A stretch of DNA of 64,000 nt from CAZAAW01 sp964483325 (lineage in GTDB: Bacteria > Pseudomonadota > Alphaproteobacteria > Rhizobiales > Kaistiaceae), in contig CAZAAW010000002.1 of assembly GCA_964483325.1 (NCBI GenBank), forward strand, positions 1 through 64,000. Reading direction: 5' to 3'. Below the pieces are notes generated by a model that saw nothing but the letters and a program-made list of their open reading frames with translations, was not told the DNA's origin and ran no database searches. The position numbers and the translations under genes are program-made. Of the stretch, positions 55,099-63,578 are shown piece after piece; the first letter of the stretch is position 1, and each line of letters begins with the position of its first letter.

Positions 55099-55226
55099 GG
55101 AACCGCTGGTGGCCCGGGAAAAACGAAATGGCGGGCGAAAAGCCGGGGGCCGGCCGGCATGAAATGTCCATGCACGGCGCCGTCAGGCCGCGCAAGCCCC
55201 GGGAAGGGGCCAACCCTGCCGAAGGC

Positions 55227-55805
55227 CTAGACCAGCGCTTCCAGATGGAAGCTGACGCGCTCGATCACCCGGTCGAGGTCGGAACCCATGCCGGGATAGA
55301 GCGGCAGCCGCAGCAGCCGGGCGCTGAGGTCGTCGGTGTGGGTCATGGCCCCGGCGGTACGGCCGTAGCGCCGGCCGGCCGGGGCGCTGTGCAGCGGCAC
55401 GTAGTGGAACGGCGCGACGATGGCGTCGGCCTTCATGCGGGCGATCAGCTCGCTGCGCAGCTCCAGCGTCGGCAGGATCAGGTAATAGAGATGGGCGTTG
55501 TGCTCGCAGGCATTGGGGATCACCGGCATGGCGACGCCGCGGGCGCGGAACGGCGCCAGCGCGTTGTCATAGGCGAGCCAGCTGCGCCGCCTGTCCTCCT
55601 GGATCGAAGCGATCTGCTCCAGCTGACCGTAGAGATAGGCGGCGACCAGCTCGCCGGGCAGGAAGGACGAGCCGATATCGACCCAGGTATACTTGTCCAC
55701 CTGGCCGCGGAAGAAGCGCTTCCGGTTGGTGCCCTTCTCGCGGATGATCTCGGCCTGCTCGATCAGCTCCGGATCGTTGATGACCAGCGCCCCGCCTTCG
55801 CCGGA
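55227..55805 (-). pseudogene. Sugar aminotransferase (WecE/FdtB-like), N-terminal half missing
   Basis: The frame from the Ser codon at 55805 to the stop at 55227 encodes about 192 residues of a DegT-family dTDP-4-keto-sugar aminotransferase: SGEGGALVINDPELIEQA, EIIREKGTNRKRFFRGQ, VDKYTWVDIGSSFLPGELV, then HNAHLYYLILP and FHYVPLHSAPAGRRYG. In intact WecE the GEGGAL element lies near residue 185, just after the PLP-binding Lys, so the whole PLP site is missing. Upstream, the sequence turns abruptly into a sulfotransferase in another frame. GTG 55700 could start a 157-residue remnant, which would not be catalytic. A deletion, or an assembly collapse, is the likely cause. Confidence 0.85.
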
Positions 55806-56278
55806 GGGAAGAGATCGGCGAGCGGCAGGACATAGGGTGTGTTGGCTGGCGTGCCGTCGACCCAGCGCTGCTTGGGATCGTCGGCGTGGCGCAGCCAGGC
55901 GAGATTGCGCGCCGGCCGTGCTCCGGCACGCAGCCGGGCGCGGCGATGGCCGTGCCGCGCCTCGAAGCTGTCGCGCATGATGCGGTCGATGCTGCGGCCG
56001 AATTCGGCGCAGAACGCCTCACACGACACCCGGAAGGACGACAGCTGCGTGGTGAAGCCGCTGATCGAGCCGATGTGCCAGATGGAATGGATCTGCGAGG
56101 CGAGGGCGGCCAGCCAGTTGGTCTCCGGCAGGACGATGATGTTGGAATGCTGGCCGATGCACCAGGTGAGCACGCTGGTGCCGGAGCGCGGGGCGCCAAT
56201 GACGAAGACGGGGCGCGGCTCGGCCGCGGCCGGCGCAGGCATGGCTTCGAGAATAGCGCGCGGCAGCGTGGCGGTCAT
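55806..56278 (-). pseudogene. Sulfotransferase, C-terminal part missing
   Basis: Residues 1-158 match the start of a P-loop sulfotransferase: VFVIGAPRSGTSVLTWCIGQH (PAPS phosphate-binding loop at 29-35), LPETNWLAALASQI and RWVDGTPANTPYVLPLADLFP. In complete enzymes LADLFP is followed by a strand and the 3'-phosphate-binding RDG region; here the sequence jumps at that point into the aminotransferase in another frame, and a meaningless tail ends at 55763. ATG 56278 overlaps the stop of the large glycosyltransferase (ATGA), so the gene was once coupled to it. Confidence 0.85.
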
Positions 56279-59200
56279 GCGGCACCGCCGAGATGCGCCA
56301 CCATGACGGAGGGAAAGCCGAGCAGCGAGGCGTCCGGGCGCCAGGTGACGGCAAGGCCCGCCCCGGCGAGGACATCGCCATAGGCCTCGTGCATCGGCGG
56401 CGGCAGCGGCTCGGCCGTGCGCTCGGCGAAGGGCGCCCGCATCTCGTAGCCAGCGACCGAGCCGACGAGGCGCGGCGGCGCGAAGACAAGCGTGGCGTGG
56501 CCGCCGGGGGCCAGCAGGCCGGAGATCCGTTGCGCCAGGGCGGCGACGCCCGGCCGGTCGGTCGCATCGACGATCGCCGCTACAGCGTCATAAGGCCCGG
56601 CACCGGCGTCGGCGACGACGTCCCAGCCCGGCACCGGCGGAACGATGGCCGAGGGCGGCAGCAGCAGGCCCCGCCGCGGCCCCACGGCGTCGCCATGCGC
56701 GGTGATGGCGAGGGCCGCCAGATGGCCGGGGCTCGTTACCTGCGGCGGCGAGCCGACATAGGACTGGTCGCCGCGCATATCGAGATGCGGCAGGCCCATG
56801 CGGCCCAGAATGTCGGTCAGGATGCGCATGCCGGCGGCGCGGGAGGTGGTCCTGGCGACATAGTCGAGGCCGGCTTCGCTGAGCCGGCGCCACAGCGCCT
56901 CGTCCTGGTAGAGCTGCACGACGGAATCGGCGAAGGCCTCCGCGCCGTCGGCGACGAGGACATGCTCGCCCGGCGTCAGGGCCATGCCCTCGGCGCCGAT
57001 GCTGGTGGTGACGACCGGCAGGCCGCAGGCCATGGCGCTGACGATCTTGCCCTTGAGGCCGGCGCCGTAGCGCAGCGGCGCCACCATGACGCGGGCGTTC
57101 ATCAGCGGCCCCTCGATGTCGGGCAGGAAGCCCGGCACCCTGATGCGCGGCCCGGCAAGGCCGGTCACCGACGGCGGCGGGTTGCTGCCGGCGGCGATGA
57201 AGGAAACGCCCTCCAGGCGATCGGCGAGAAGCGGCATGATGTCGGCGGCGAAATACTCGACGGCGTCGACATTGGGATCGTGGCGGTAGCTGCCCACGAA
57301 GATCAGGTCGCGGCGCTGGGAGAAGGAGCGGCCCTTGCCGCGCGGCTCGTAGATCCACGGGAAGACGGCGACCGGCGCCTGCGGCAGCGCCGCGGCGATG
57401 ACATCCTTCTCGTGATGCGAATGGACGATGGTGATGGCGGCGGCAGCGATCGTCGCCAGCTCCGCCTCGCGCGTCGCGGCGGCGCGGCTGCGTTGCCCAG
57501 CATGCAGCTCGGTCGCCCGTTCCTCGCGCAGGAAATGCAGGTCGGAGGTGTGGAAGACGAGCTTCGCCTGCGGCGCATATTGCTTGACGGTGCCGAGATA
57601 GTCTCGGGCCGTCGAGACGCGGAAGATGACGGCGGCGTCATAATCCTTGCCGAAGGTGGCCATGTGCTGCCGGAACGAGGCGACCCCCGGATAGAGGATC
57701 GATTCGATGCCGATCGCCGCCAGAAGGTCGCTGTAGTTCGGGATATAGGCGAAGTTGCTGCACGGCGCGAAGGTGATCTTGTAGCCGAGGTCGCGCAGGC
57801 CGCGCATGATCTCGAAGGCGGTGACGGAGCCGGCATCGCTGTCCGGCTCCGGCGTGATCTGATCGATGACGAGGATGCGTCCGAGGCGGCCGCGGTCGGC
57901 CGCCAGCTCGGCATTGACGCCGGGGCTGCCCTGCAGCGGCAGGACCGGCGCCCAGCGCGCCGCCAGCTTGCGCGCATTGTCGACCTGGTAGGCCTTGGTG
58001 CCGGTGGAGACGTCCGTGCCCGACGTCACGCCCTCATAGTGAACGACGCGCGACAGCGGCTGGTAGATCGTGCCGAGGCCGAGGGCGCGGATGCGGAAGG
58101 CGATGTCCGAATCCTCACCATAGGCCGGGGAATAGAGGGTGTCGAAGCCGCCCAGCGACCGGAACAGGGCGCGCGGCACGACGATCGAGGCGCCGGAGCA
58201 ATAGTCGGTGAGGCGCGCATAGTTGAAGCGCGGGCCGTTCTGGTCGCGCATGCGGCCCCAGTTCCACCCCGAGCCGTCGTTCCAGATCAGCCCGCCGGCT
58301 TCCTGCAGGTGGCCGTCCGGATAGATCAGCTTGGAGCCGGCAAGGCCGACATGCGGCATCAGTTCGAACGTATTGACCAGCGCCGACAGCCAGCCCGGCC
58401 GGACCTCGGTGTCGTTGTTGAGGAAGCAGAGATAGGTGTTGCCGGCCTGCTCGGCGCCGCGATTGCAGGAGGCGATGAAGCCGATATTTGTCTCGTTGCG
58501 CAGGTAGATGACGCCCGGCCAGCGATTGACCAGCGCGGCGGTCTGGTCGGTGGAACCATCGTCGACGACGATCACCTCATGAGCGATGTCGCCGGTATGC
58601 GTGGCGATCGCCTCCAGGCAGCGCAGCGTGTACTCGACCTTGTTGAAGACCGGGATGATGATCGAGACGCTGCGCGGCGGCTGGCTGACCGGCCGGCCGG
58701 TGCCCATCCGCGCCAGCTCCAGGTAGCGCTCGCTGTTGGGTGCGAAGAGCGGTCCGCCGCTGGTGGCGAAATTCGACAGCCCGACAAGCGGCCCGACGCT
58801 GCGCAGCAGCCGCAGCTTGATGCGCCCCTTGGTCTCCGCCGAGACCGGCAGGCGGTTGATCACGGCATGGCCGGCGCGGCGCGCGAACGGCCCGATGCGC
58901 TGGCGCGCCGTGCCCATCCGGTCGGAGAGCCGGCGCAGCGGCGGCCGTCGCGCCGCGTCGAGATCCGCCGACAGCGCCGCCACCTGCTGCTGCAGGGCGA
59001 CGACCGCCTGCTCGGCGGCGGCCGCCCGCTGCATCGCCGGGGCGCTCCGGCGCTCGGCGGCATCGGCGGCGAAACGCTCGGCGATCAATTCCATGATGGC
59101 CCTGGCATCGAGCCCGTCCGGCAGGGGCAAGGCGAAAAGCTGGATCAGGGCGCGGGTGCGGCGCGGCACGGCCGAACCGGCGGCGAGGACGCCGAGGCCA

Positions 59201-59853
59201 TGGCCGAAGAGGAACTGGGCAGCCGTCCGGCGCTTCGAGACTTCGGCCCAGAAGCGGTGGACGCCGAAATCGCTGGTCAGCACCGCCGTGTCGTGGAACA
59301 GCACGACGGCGCGGCGCGACAGCTTCGGCCGCCAGCTCTCGAAGTCCTGCCGCACGGCGTCATAGGTGTGGTAGCCGTCGATATGCAGGAGATCGACGCT
59401 GCCGTCGGCGATGTCGACGCGGGCCTCGTCGAAGGTCTTGCGCAGCAGCGTCGAGAACGAGCCGAAGGCGGGATCATGCACGGCCCGCAGTTCGGAGAGG
59501 ATGGTGCTGCCGTCATAGCTGCCGGCATGCGGGTCGCCGACCCAGGCATCGATGCCGAATGCCTGTCCGTCGACGCCGAGTTCAGCCATGGCCGAGCACA
59601 TGGACATGTAGGAATCGCCCTTGTGGACGCCCAGTTCGACAAGCAGCCGTGGACGGTGGACGCCGATGAGCGCCCAGGCGAACGGCACATGCTTATGCCA
59701 GCTCGGTATGTCAGACAGATAACGGCCATGCGCCCGCAGCGCGTAGCCGAACGCCTCGGTCAGCAGGGCGCCGTCGCCGGCCGTTGCGGGGCCTGTGTTT
59801 TCATCCTTGCCGGCGGCCGGCGGCGAAGTCCTGGCGCGCGTTCGGTCAGCCAT
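56275..59853 (-). CDS. Multidomain glycosyltransferase: methyltransferase-like, GT2 and GT4 modules
   Basis: A 1192-residue cytoplasmic protein. Residues about 50-240 form a class I methyltransferase-like domain of the type found in cephalosporin hydroxylase and macrocin methylase relatives (LLVELGVHKGDSYMSMC, DLLHIDGYHTYDAVRQDF, VVLFHDTAVL). A coiled coil near 280-310 follows. Residues about 395-640 are a GT2 domain (VSIIIPVFNKVEYTLRCLEAI, VVDDGSTD, CFLNNDTEVRPGW, YSPAYGEDSDIAFR). Residues about 660-1020 are a GT4 domain (ILVIDQITPEPDSDAGSV, LIFVGSYRHDPNVDAVEYF, VAPLRYGAGLKGKIVSAMACG). The last 120 residues resemble a degenerate methyltransferase. One protein could thus add two sugars in sequence and modify one. 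Confidence 0.87.
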   Translation of the reverse strand: MADRTRARTSPPAAGKDENTGPATAGDGALLTEAFGYALRAHGRYLSDIPSWHKHVPFAWALIGVHRPRLLVELGVHKGDSYMSMCSAMAELGVDGQAFGIDAWVGDPHAGSYDGSTILSELRAVHDPAFGSFSTLLRKTFDEARVDIADGSVDLLHIDGYHTYDAVRQDFESWRPKLSRRAVVLFHDTAVLTSDFGVHRFWAEVSKRRTAAQFLFGHGLGVLAAGSAVPRRTRALIQLFALPLPDGLDARAIMELIAERFAADAAERRSAPAMQRAAAAEQAVVALQQQVAALSADLDAARRPPLRRLSDRMGTARQRIGPFARRAGHAVINRLPVSAETKGRIKLRLLRSVGPLVGLSNFATSGGPLFAPNSERYLELARMGTGRPVSQPPRSVSIIIPVFNKVEYTLRCLEAIATHTGDIAHEVIVVDDGSTDQTAALVNRWPGVIYLRNETNIGFIASCNRGAEQAGNTYLCFLNNDTEVRPGWLSALVNTFELMPHVGLAGSKLIYPDGHLQEAGGLIWNDGSGWNWGRMRDQNGPRFNYARLTDYCSGASIVVPRALFRSLGGFDTLYSPAYGEDSDIAFRIRALGLGTIYQPLSRVVHYEGVTSGTDVSTGTKAYQVDNARKLAARWAPVLPLQGSPGVNAELAADRGRLGRILVIDQITPEPDSDAGSVTAFEIMRGLRDLGYKITFAPCSNFAYIPNYSDLLAAIGIESILYPGVASFRQHMATFGKDYDAAVIFRVSTARDYLGTVKQYAPQAKLVFHTSDLHFLREERATELHAGQRSRAAATREAELATIAAAAITIVHSHHEKDVIAAALPQAPVAVFPWIYEPRGKGRSFSQRRDLIFVGSYRHDPNVDAVEYFAADIMPLLADRLEGVSFIAAGSNPPPSVTGLAGPRIRVPGFLPDIEGPLMNARVMVAPLRYGAGLKGKIVSAMACGLPVVTTSIGAEGMALTPGEHVLVADGAEAFADSVVQLYQDEALWRRLSEAGLDYVARTTSRAAGMRILTDILGRMGLPHLDMRGDQSYVGSPPQVTSPGHLAALAITAHGDAVGPRRGLLLPPSAIVPPVPGWDVVADAGAGPYDAVAAIVDATDRPGVAALAQRISGLLAPGGHATLVFAPPRLVGSVAGYEMRAPFAERTAEPLPPPMHEAYGDVLAGAGLAVTWRPDASLLGFPSVMVAHLGGAA

Positions 59854-59927
59854 GTTGCACCGTTTCGTTCAGGCCATGACGGGCCGGGAGCGGCGGCCTT
59901 TCCGGCACCGGCGCAGCCATGGCGGGT

Positions 59928-61157
59928 TCAAGTCATTGCGCCGGCAAGAAGCGGCGCCACGGCATCGCGCAGCGAGCCGCCAGCATAAAGATAGCCGGGG
60001 ATGCCGGCATTGGCAGCGGCGCCGAGATCGCTGTCGCGGTCGCCGACGAGAAGCGACCGCGACATGTCGATGTCGAGATCGCGCGCCGCGCGCATGAGCA
60101 TGCCGGCGCCAGGCTTCCTGTCCTCGTGGCGGACGGCGTAGCCCGGCACGCTGCCGTCGGGATGATAGGGCGCATAGTAGAAGGCATCGATCTGGGTGCC
60201 TTCGGCGCGCAGCAGCCGGTTCATGTGGCGGTGGAAGACATGCACCGCCGCCTCGCCGTAATAGCCATGGGCGACGCCGGCCTGGTTAGAGACGACGACG
60301 GCGAGATAGCCGGCGGCGCGGACGGCACGGATCGCCTCCACGGCGCCAGGCTTCCAGGCGAAATCCTCGACACGGTGGATATAGCCGCCGTCCTCGTTGA
60401 GGACGCCGTCGCGGTCGAAGAAAACGGCGGGCTTACGCAGATGCTGCGGCAGCTCCGTCTGGGCGCGGCTATAGGTCTCCGGCAGGCCGATATCGATGAA
60501 ATAGCCGTCCTCTTCGACGGCGAAGAGCGTCCCTTCCGCGGCAAGGCGCGGGTAGATGTCGGCTTCGATCGAGCTCGGGATATGCGCCACGCGGGCCGCG
60601 ACGCTGCGGTCCAGCACCGACAGCCCGGCATTGATGAGGCCCGGGCCGGCGGTGCCCTTCTCGTTGAAGGAAAGGACCCGGCCGCCCGCCGCGACGATGC
60701 TGCCGTAGCGGCCGGCATCCGGCGCCAGCCGGACAGTCAGCAGCGCCGTTCCCGCTGGCGCGGCTTCGCCGGCGGCCAGCACGGCGGCGAGGTTGCAGTC
60801 GAAGAAGGTGTCGGCATTGACCAGCAGGAAGCGCTGGTCCAGCCGGTCGGCAAGCCCCACCAGGGCGCCGGCGGTTCCTGCCGGGGCGGGCTCGCGGATC
60901 TCGCTGACGGCGATCGCCTCGCCATAGGGGTCGCGCCAGCTGCGGCCGGCAAGGAACGCCGTGAAGGCGTCGGCGAGATGGCCGATGGAGAGCAGCACCT
61001 GGTCGATGCCGTGCCGCGCCAGGAAGGCGAGCACGATGTCGAGGAACGGCCGTCCGGCGACCGGCAGCAGCGGCTTCGGCGTCTCGGCCGTCAGGGCGCC
61101 GAGGCGCGTGCCCTTACCGCCGGCCAGCACGACCGCCTGGCGGATCGGCTCAGCCAT
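59928..61157 (-). CDS. hddC: Fused heptose-1-phosphate guanylyltransferase and heptose-bisphosphate phosphatase
   Basis: A 409-residue bifunctional enzyme of the GDP-heptose pathway. Residues 1-230 are an HddC-type nucleotidyltransferase (VVLAGGKGTRLGALTAETPKPLLPVAGRPFLD, NADTFFDCNLA, EEDGYFIDIGLPETY). Residues about 238-409 are a GmhB-type HAD phosphatase (AVFFDRDGVLNEDGGYIHRVEDF, SNQAGVAHGYYGE, LLVGDRDSDLGAAANAG). Start ATG 61157 overlaps the gmhA stop by eight bases. The phosphatase provides heptose-1-phosphate and the transferase activates it, so the fusion joins consecutive steps. Confidence 0.92.
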   Translation of the reverse strand: MAEPIRQAVVLAGGKGTRLGALTAETPKPLLPVAGRPFLDIVLAFLARHGIDQVLLSIGHLADAFTAFLAGRSWRDPYGEAIAVSEIREPAPAGTAGALVGLADRLDQRFLLVNADTFFDCNLAAVLAAGEAAPAGTALLTVRLAPDAGRYGSIVAAGGRVLSFNEKGTAGPGLINAGLSVLDRSVAARVAHIPSSIEADIYPRLAAEGTLFAVEEDGYFIDIGLPETYSRAQTELPQHLRKPAVFFDRDGVLNEDGGYIHRVEDFAWKPGAVEAIRAVRAAGYLAVVVSNQAGVAHGYYGEAAVHVFHRHMNRLLRAEGTQIDAFYYAPYHPDGSVPGYAVRHEDRKPGAGMLMRAARDLDIDMSRSLLVGDRDSDLGAAANAGIPGYLYAGGSLRDAVAPLLAGAMT

Positions 61158-61749
61158 GCGTCTCGCCGAACAGCGCCAGCTCGGCCCAGCCGCAGAGGAA
61201 ATGATACGAGACGAGGTGGCATTCCTGGATGCGCGGCGTGGCGTCGGCCGGCGCGCACAGGCAGATGTCGCAGAGCGCCTTGAGGTCGCCGCCGCTGCGG
61301 CCGGTAAGACCGATGACCGCCATGCCTTTGTCGCGCGCCTTGGCGGCGGCGGCGAGGATGTTGGCCGAACGGCCGGAGGTGGAGAGGGCGATGAGGAGAT
61401 CGCCCTCTCGGCCGAGGCCGTCGATCTCGCGCGCGAACACCTCGTTATAGCCGTAGTCGTTGCCGATCGCCGTGATGCCGCTGGTATTGGCGCCGAGGGC
61501 GATGACCGGCAGGCCCGGCCGGTTGAAATTGAAGCGGCCGGCAAGCTCGGCGGCGATGTGGAGGGCGTCGGAGGCGCTGCCGCCATTGCCGGCGACGACA
61601 ACCTTGCCGCCGGCGCGCAGCGTCGCGGCGAGGCGCTCGGCCGCCGAAGCGAGCGCGGCGCGGTAGCCGGCATCGGCGACCAGGGCGTTGATGGCGCCGG
61701 CCGAGCCGCCGAGCTGGCTGTCGAGGAAGCTCTCTAGCGAATCCGCCAC
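61150..61749 (-). CDS. gmhA: Sedoheptulose-7-phosphate isomerase
   Basis: GmhA converts sedoheptulose-7-phosphate to D-glycero-D-manno-heptose-7-phosphate, the first step of heptose precursor synthesis. The 199-residue SIS-domain protein has GGKVVVAGNGGSASDALHIAAEL, FARQIDG-like FAREIDGLG, LIALSTSGRSANILAAA and an end with the metal-binding QECHLVSYHFLCGWAE. It overlaps hddA by 16 bases. Confidence 0.96.
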   Translation of the reverse strand: MADSLESFLDSQLGGSAGAINALVADAGYRAALASAAERLAATLRAGGKVVVAGNGGSASDALHIAAELAGRFNFNRPGLPVIALGANTSGITAIGNDYGYNEVFAREIDGLGREGDLLIALSTSGRSANILAAAAKARDKGMAVIGLTGRSGGDLKALCDICLCAPADATPRIQECHLVSYHFLCGWAELALFGETHG

Positions 61750-62774
61750 GCGCTGGCCCCCCGGTCGGTGAAAACGGCGTTGAAGATCTGGCCCGCAAAG
61801 CCGGCAAGGCGATGGATGACGGCCGGCCGCCGCTCCGGCGGCACGGCGATCATGATGAAGCCACCGCCGCCGGCGCCGGAAATCTTGCCGCCCAGCGCGC
61901 CCTCCTCCATGGCCGCATCGAGGATCGTGTCGATCTCGCTGCTGCTGATGCGGTGCGCCATGTCGCGCTTGGCCGACCAGCCGCGCCGCAACTCGGCGCT
62001 GAAGGCGGCGAAATCGCCCAGCAGCAGGGCCTCCTTCATGGCGCGGGCCTGGTCCTTGAGGACATGCATGGCGCCGATGGAGCGCGGATCCTCATTGAGG
62101 ACGTTGTCGACCTGCTCGGCGATGATCGCCGCCGAGTCGCGCGAGCGGCCGCTGTAGAACAGCACCAGCGAGGCCTCCAGCTCCGACAGGATGCCGTCGC
62201 GCAGCCGCAGCGGATTGATGATGACGCGATTGTCCGCGTAGAACTCCATGAGGTTGAAGCCGCCGAAGGTCGCCGCATACTGGTCCTGCTTGCCGCCGGC
62301 GAGGCCGAGGTCGACCCGCTCCACCTCGTAGGCGAGATGGGCGATCTCGTATTCGCCGAGCGCCAGCCGCAGCAGCTCGGCGAAGGCGGCGATCACTGCC
62401 ACCACCATCGTCGACGACGAGCCGAGGCCGGAGCCCGGCGGCACGTCGGCGCTGATCGACAGGGTGACGCCGAAAGGCTCGCGGTCGCAGTGGTCGCAGA
62501 CGATGCGGTTATAGACCTGGCAGGCAAGGCCGAGCGGGTGATCGACCGGCAGCGCCGTTGCGGCCTCGCCCTCCCAGCCGACGCCGAGATCGGGCGCCTC
62601 CATGACGACGCGGCCGTCGTCGCGCAGTTCGGCGGAGCATCGGGCGTAGAGCGAGATGGTGGCGTTGAGGACCATGCCGCCGAAGCGGTCGCAATAGGGC
62701 GCCACATCGGTGCCGCCGCCGGCAAGGCCGAGGCGGAGGGGGGCGCGCGACCGGACCTTGGGCAACGTCGTCAC
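61734..62774 (-). CDS. hddA: D-glycero-alpha-D-manno-heptose-7-phosphate kinase
   Basis: A GHMP kinase of 346 residues acting at the C1 position in the GDP-heptose branch. RSRAPLRLGLAGGGTDVAPYCDRFGG is the HddA start; PPGSGLGSSSTMVVAVIAAF is the ATP-binding motif 2, and GGKISGAGGGGFIMI motif 3. HddA and HddC, in place of HldE, commit heptose to the GDP form, used in S-layer glycans, capsules or O-antigen. First recognisable gene of the heptose run. Confidence 0.95.
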   Translation of the reverse strand: MTTLPKVRSRAPLRLGLAGGGTDVAPYCDRFGGMVLNATISLYARCSAELRDDGRVVMEAPDLGVGWEGEAATALPVDHPLGLACQVYNRIVCDHCDREPFGVTLSISADVPPGSGLGSSSTMVVAVIAAFAELLRLALGEYEIAHLAYEVERVDLGLAGGKQDQYAATFGGFNLMEFYADNRVIINPLRLRDGILSELEASLVLFYSGRSRDSAAIIAEQVDNVLNEDPRSIGAMHVLKDQARAMKEALLLGDFAAFSAELRRGWSAKRDMAHRISSSEIDTILDAAMEEGALGGKISGAGGGGFIMIAVPPERRPAVIHRLAGFAGQIFNAVFTDRGASAWRIR

Positions 62775-62801
62775 GTCACAAAGCCTCTCGCGGCACGGAC
62801 C

Positions 62802-63536
62802 TCATATGTCGGCGTCATTGCGGAAGGGCGGGTTCGCCGGATTGGCCGCCCGCAGCGTCTTCTGGTCGTCGCGATACTGGTTGAGATGGAGGCGCGTCTC
62901 GCGGCCGGGCTGCTGCGTCGAAGGCAGGCGGCCGCCGGCAGCGATCTCCGCCGCCGGGCGCTTGCGGATCACCACCTCGATGCCGCTTTCGCCGGCCGGG
63001 GTCAGGGTCTGGTCGAAGCGCGGCAGGCTGTAACGGTAGGTCGAATCGAGGAGCTCGATCTTCTCCACCGCGGCTTCCGGGCCGAGCGAAGCGAGCAGCG
63101 CCAGAACATTCACCGAGCGCGGTGACCACGAGGCGGTCTTGCCGATGGTGAAAGTGTTCTTGTGGTCGCGGTTGAAGGTGCTGGGAAAGACGCCCTGCTC
63201 GTAGAGATCTTCCTCGGGAATGGCGAAGACGACGTAGCCGTTCGGCTTCACCACGCGCAGCCAGTTGCGCAGCCCTTCCGCCGGGTCGTTGAGATGCTCC
63301 AGGCAATGGCTGGAGAAGACGAAATCGAAGCTGTCGTCGGCGACGCCGGCCATGAACTGGGCATCGCCGTCGTCGAGATCCCAGGTGCGGATGTCCTCGA
63401 CCAGCGGAAACAGCTCCTTGTAGAGCGCCAGCGGATCCGGCGCGCCGCCTATGTCGACGCCGCGGCCGCGGAAATAGCGGCGCACGAAGCGCGAATCGGC
63501 GAGGCGGCGGGCAAGGGATTTGCTAGCTTCTTTCAT
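62802..63536 (-). CDS. SAM-dependent methyltransferase
   Basis: A 244-residue class I methyltransferase: GRGVDIGGAPDPLALY (SAM loop), DLDDGDAQFMAGVADDSFDFVFSSHCLEHLNDPAEGLRNWLRVVKPNGYVVFAIPEEDLYEQG. The SHCLEHL post-motif and the PEEDLYEQG ending are seen in methyltransferases of O-antigen clusters. The N-terminus is basic (LARRLADSRFVRRYF). Substrate unknown, probably a sugar or its lipid carrier given the locus. Confidence 0.86.
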   Translation of the reverse strand: MKEASKSLARRLADSRFVRRYFRGRGVDIGGAPDPLALYKELFPLVEDIRTWDLDDGDAQFMAGVADDSFDFVFSSHCLEHLNDPAEGLRNWLRVVKPNGYVVFAIPEEDLYEQGVFPSTFNRDHKNTFTIGKTASWSPRSVNVLALLASLGPEAAVEKIELLDSTYRYSLPRFDQTLTPAGESGIEVVIRKRPAAEIAAGGRLPSTQQPGRETRLHLNQYRDDQKTLRAANPANPPFRNDADI

Positions 63537-63578
63537 GCGGGCTGCTGGTCGGCTCTCGTCGGTTTCGATCCCGGGTAC

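Noticed and set aside
55099..55226. tRNA or small RNA gene in the gap before the aminotransferase remnant
   Set aside because: No TPsiC-like GGTTCGA box or cloverleaf pairing is visible; only a short GCCCCGG/CCGGGGC-type repeat.
56293..59988. Open frame of 1231 codons on the plus strand
   Set aside because: Exactly antisense to the multidomain glycosyltransferase, whose motifs are unambiguous; no recognisable domain in this frame.
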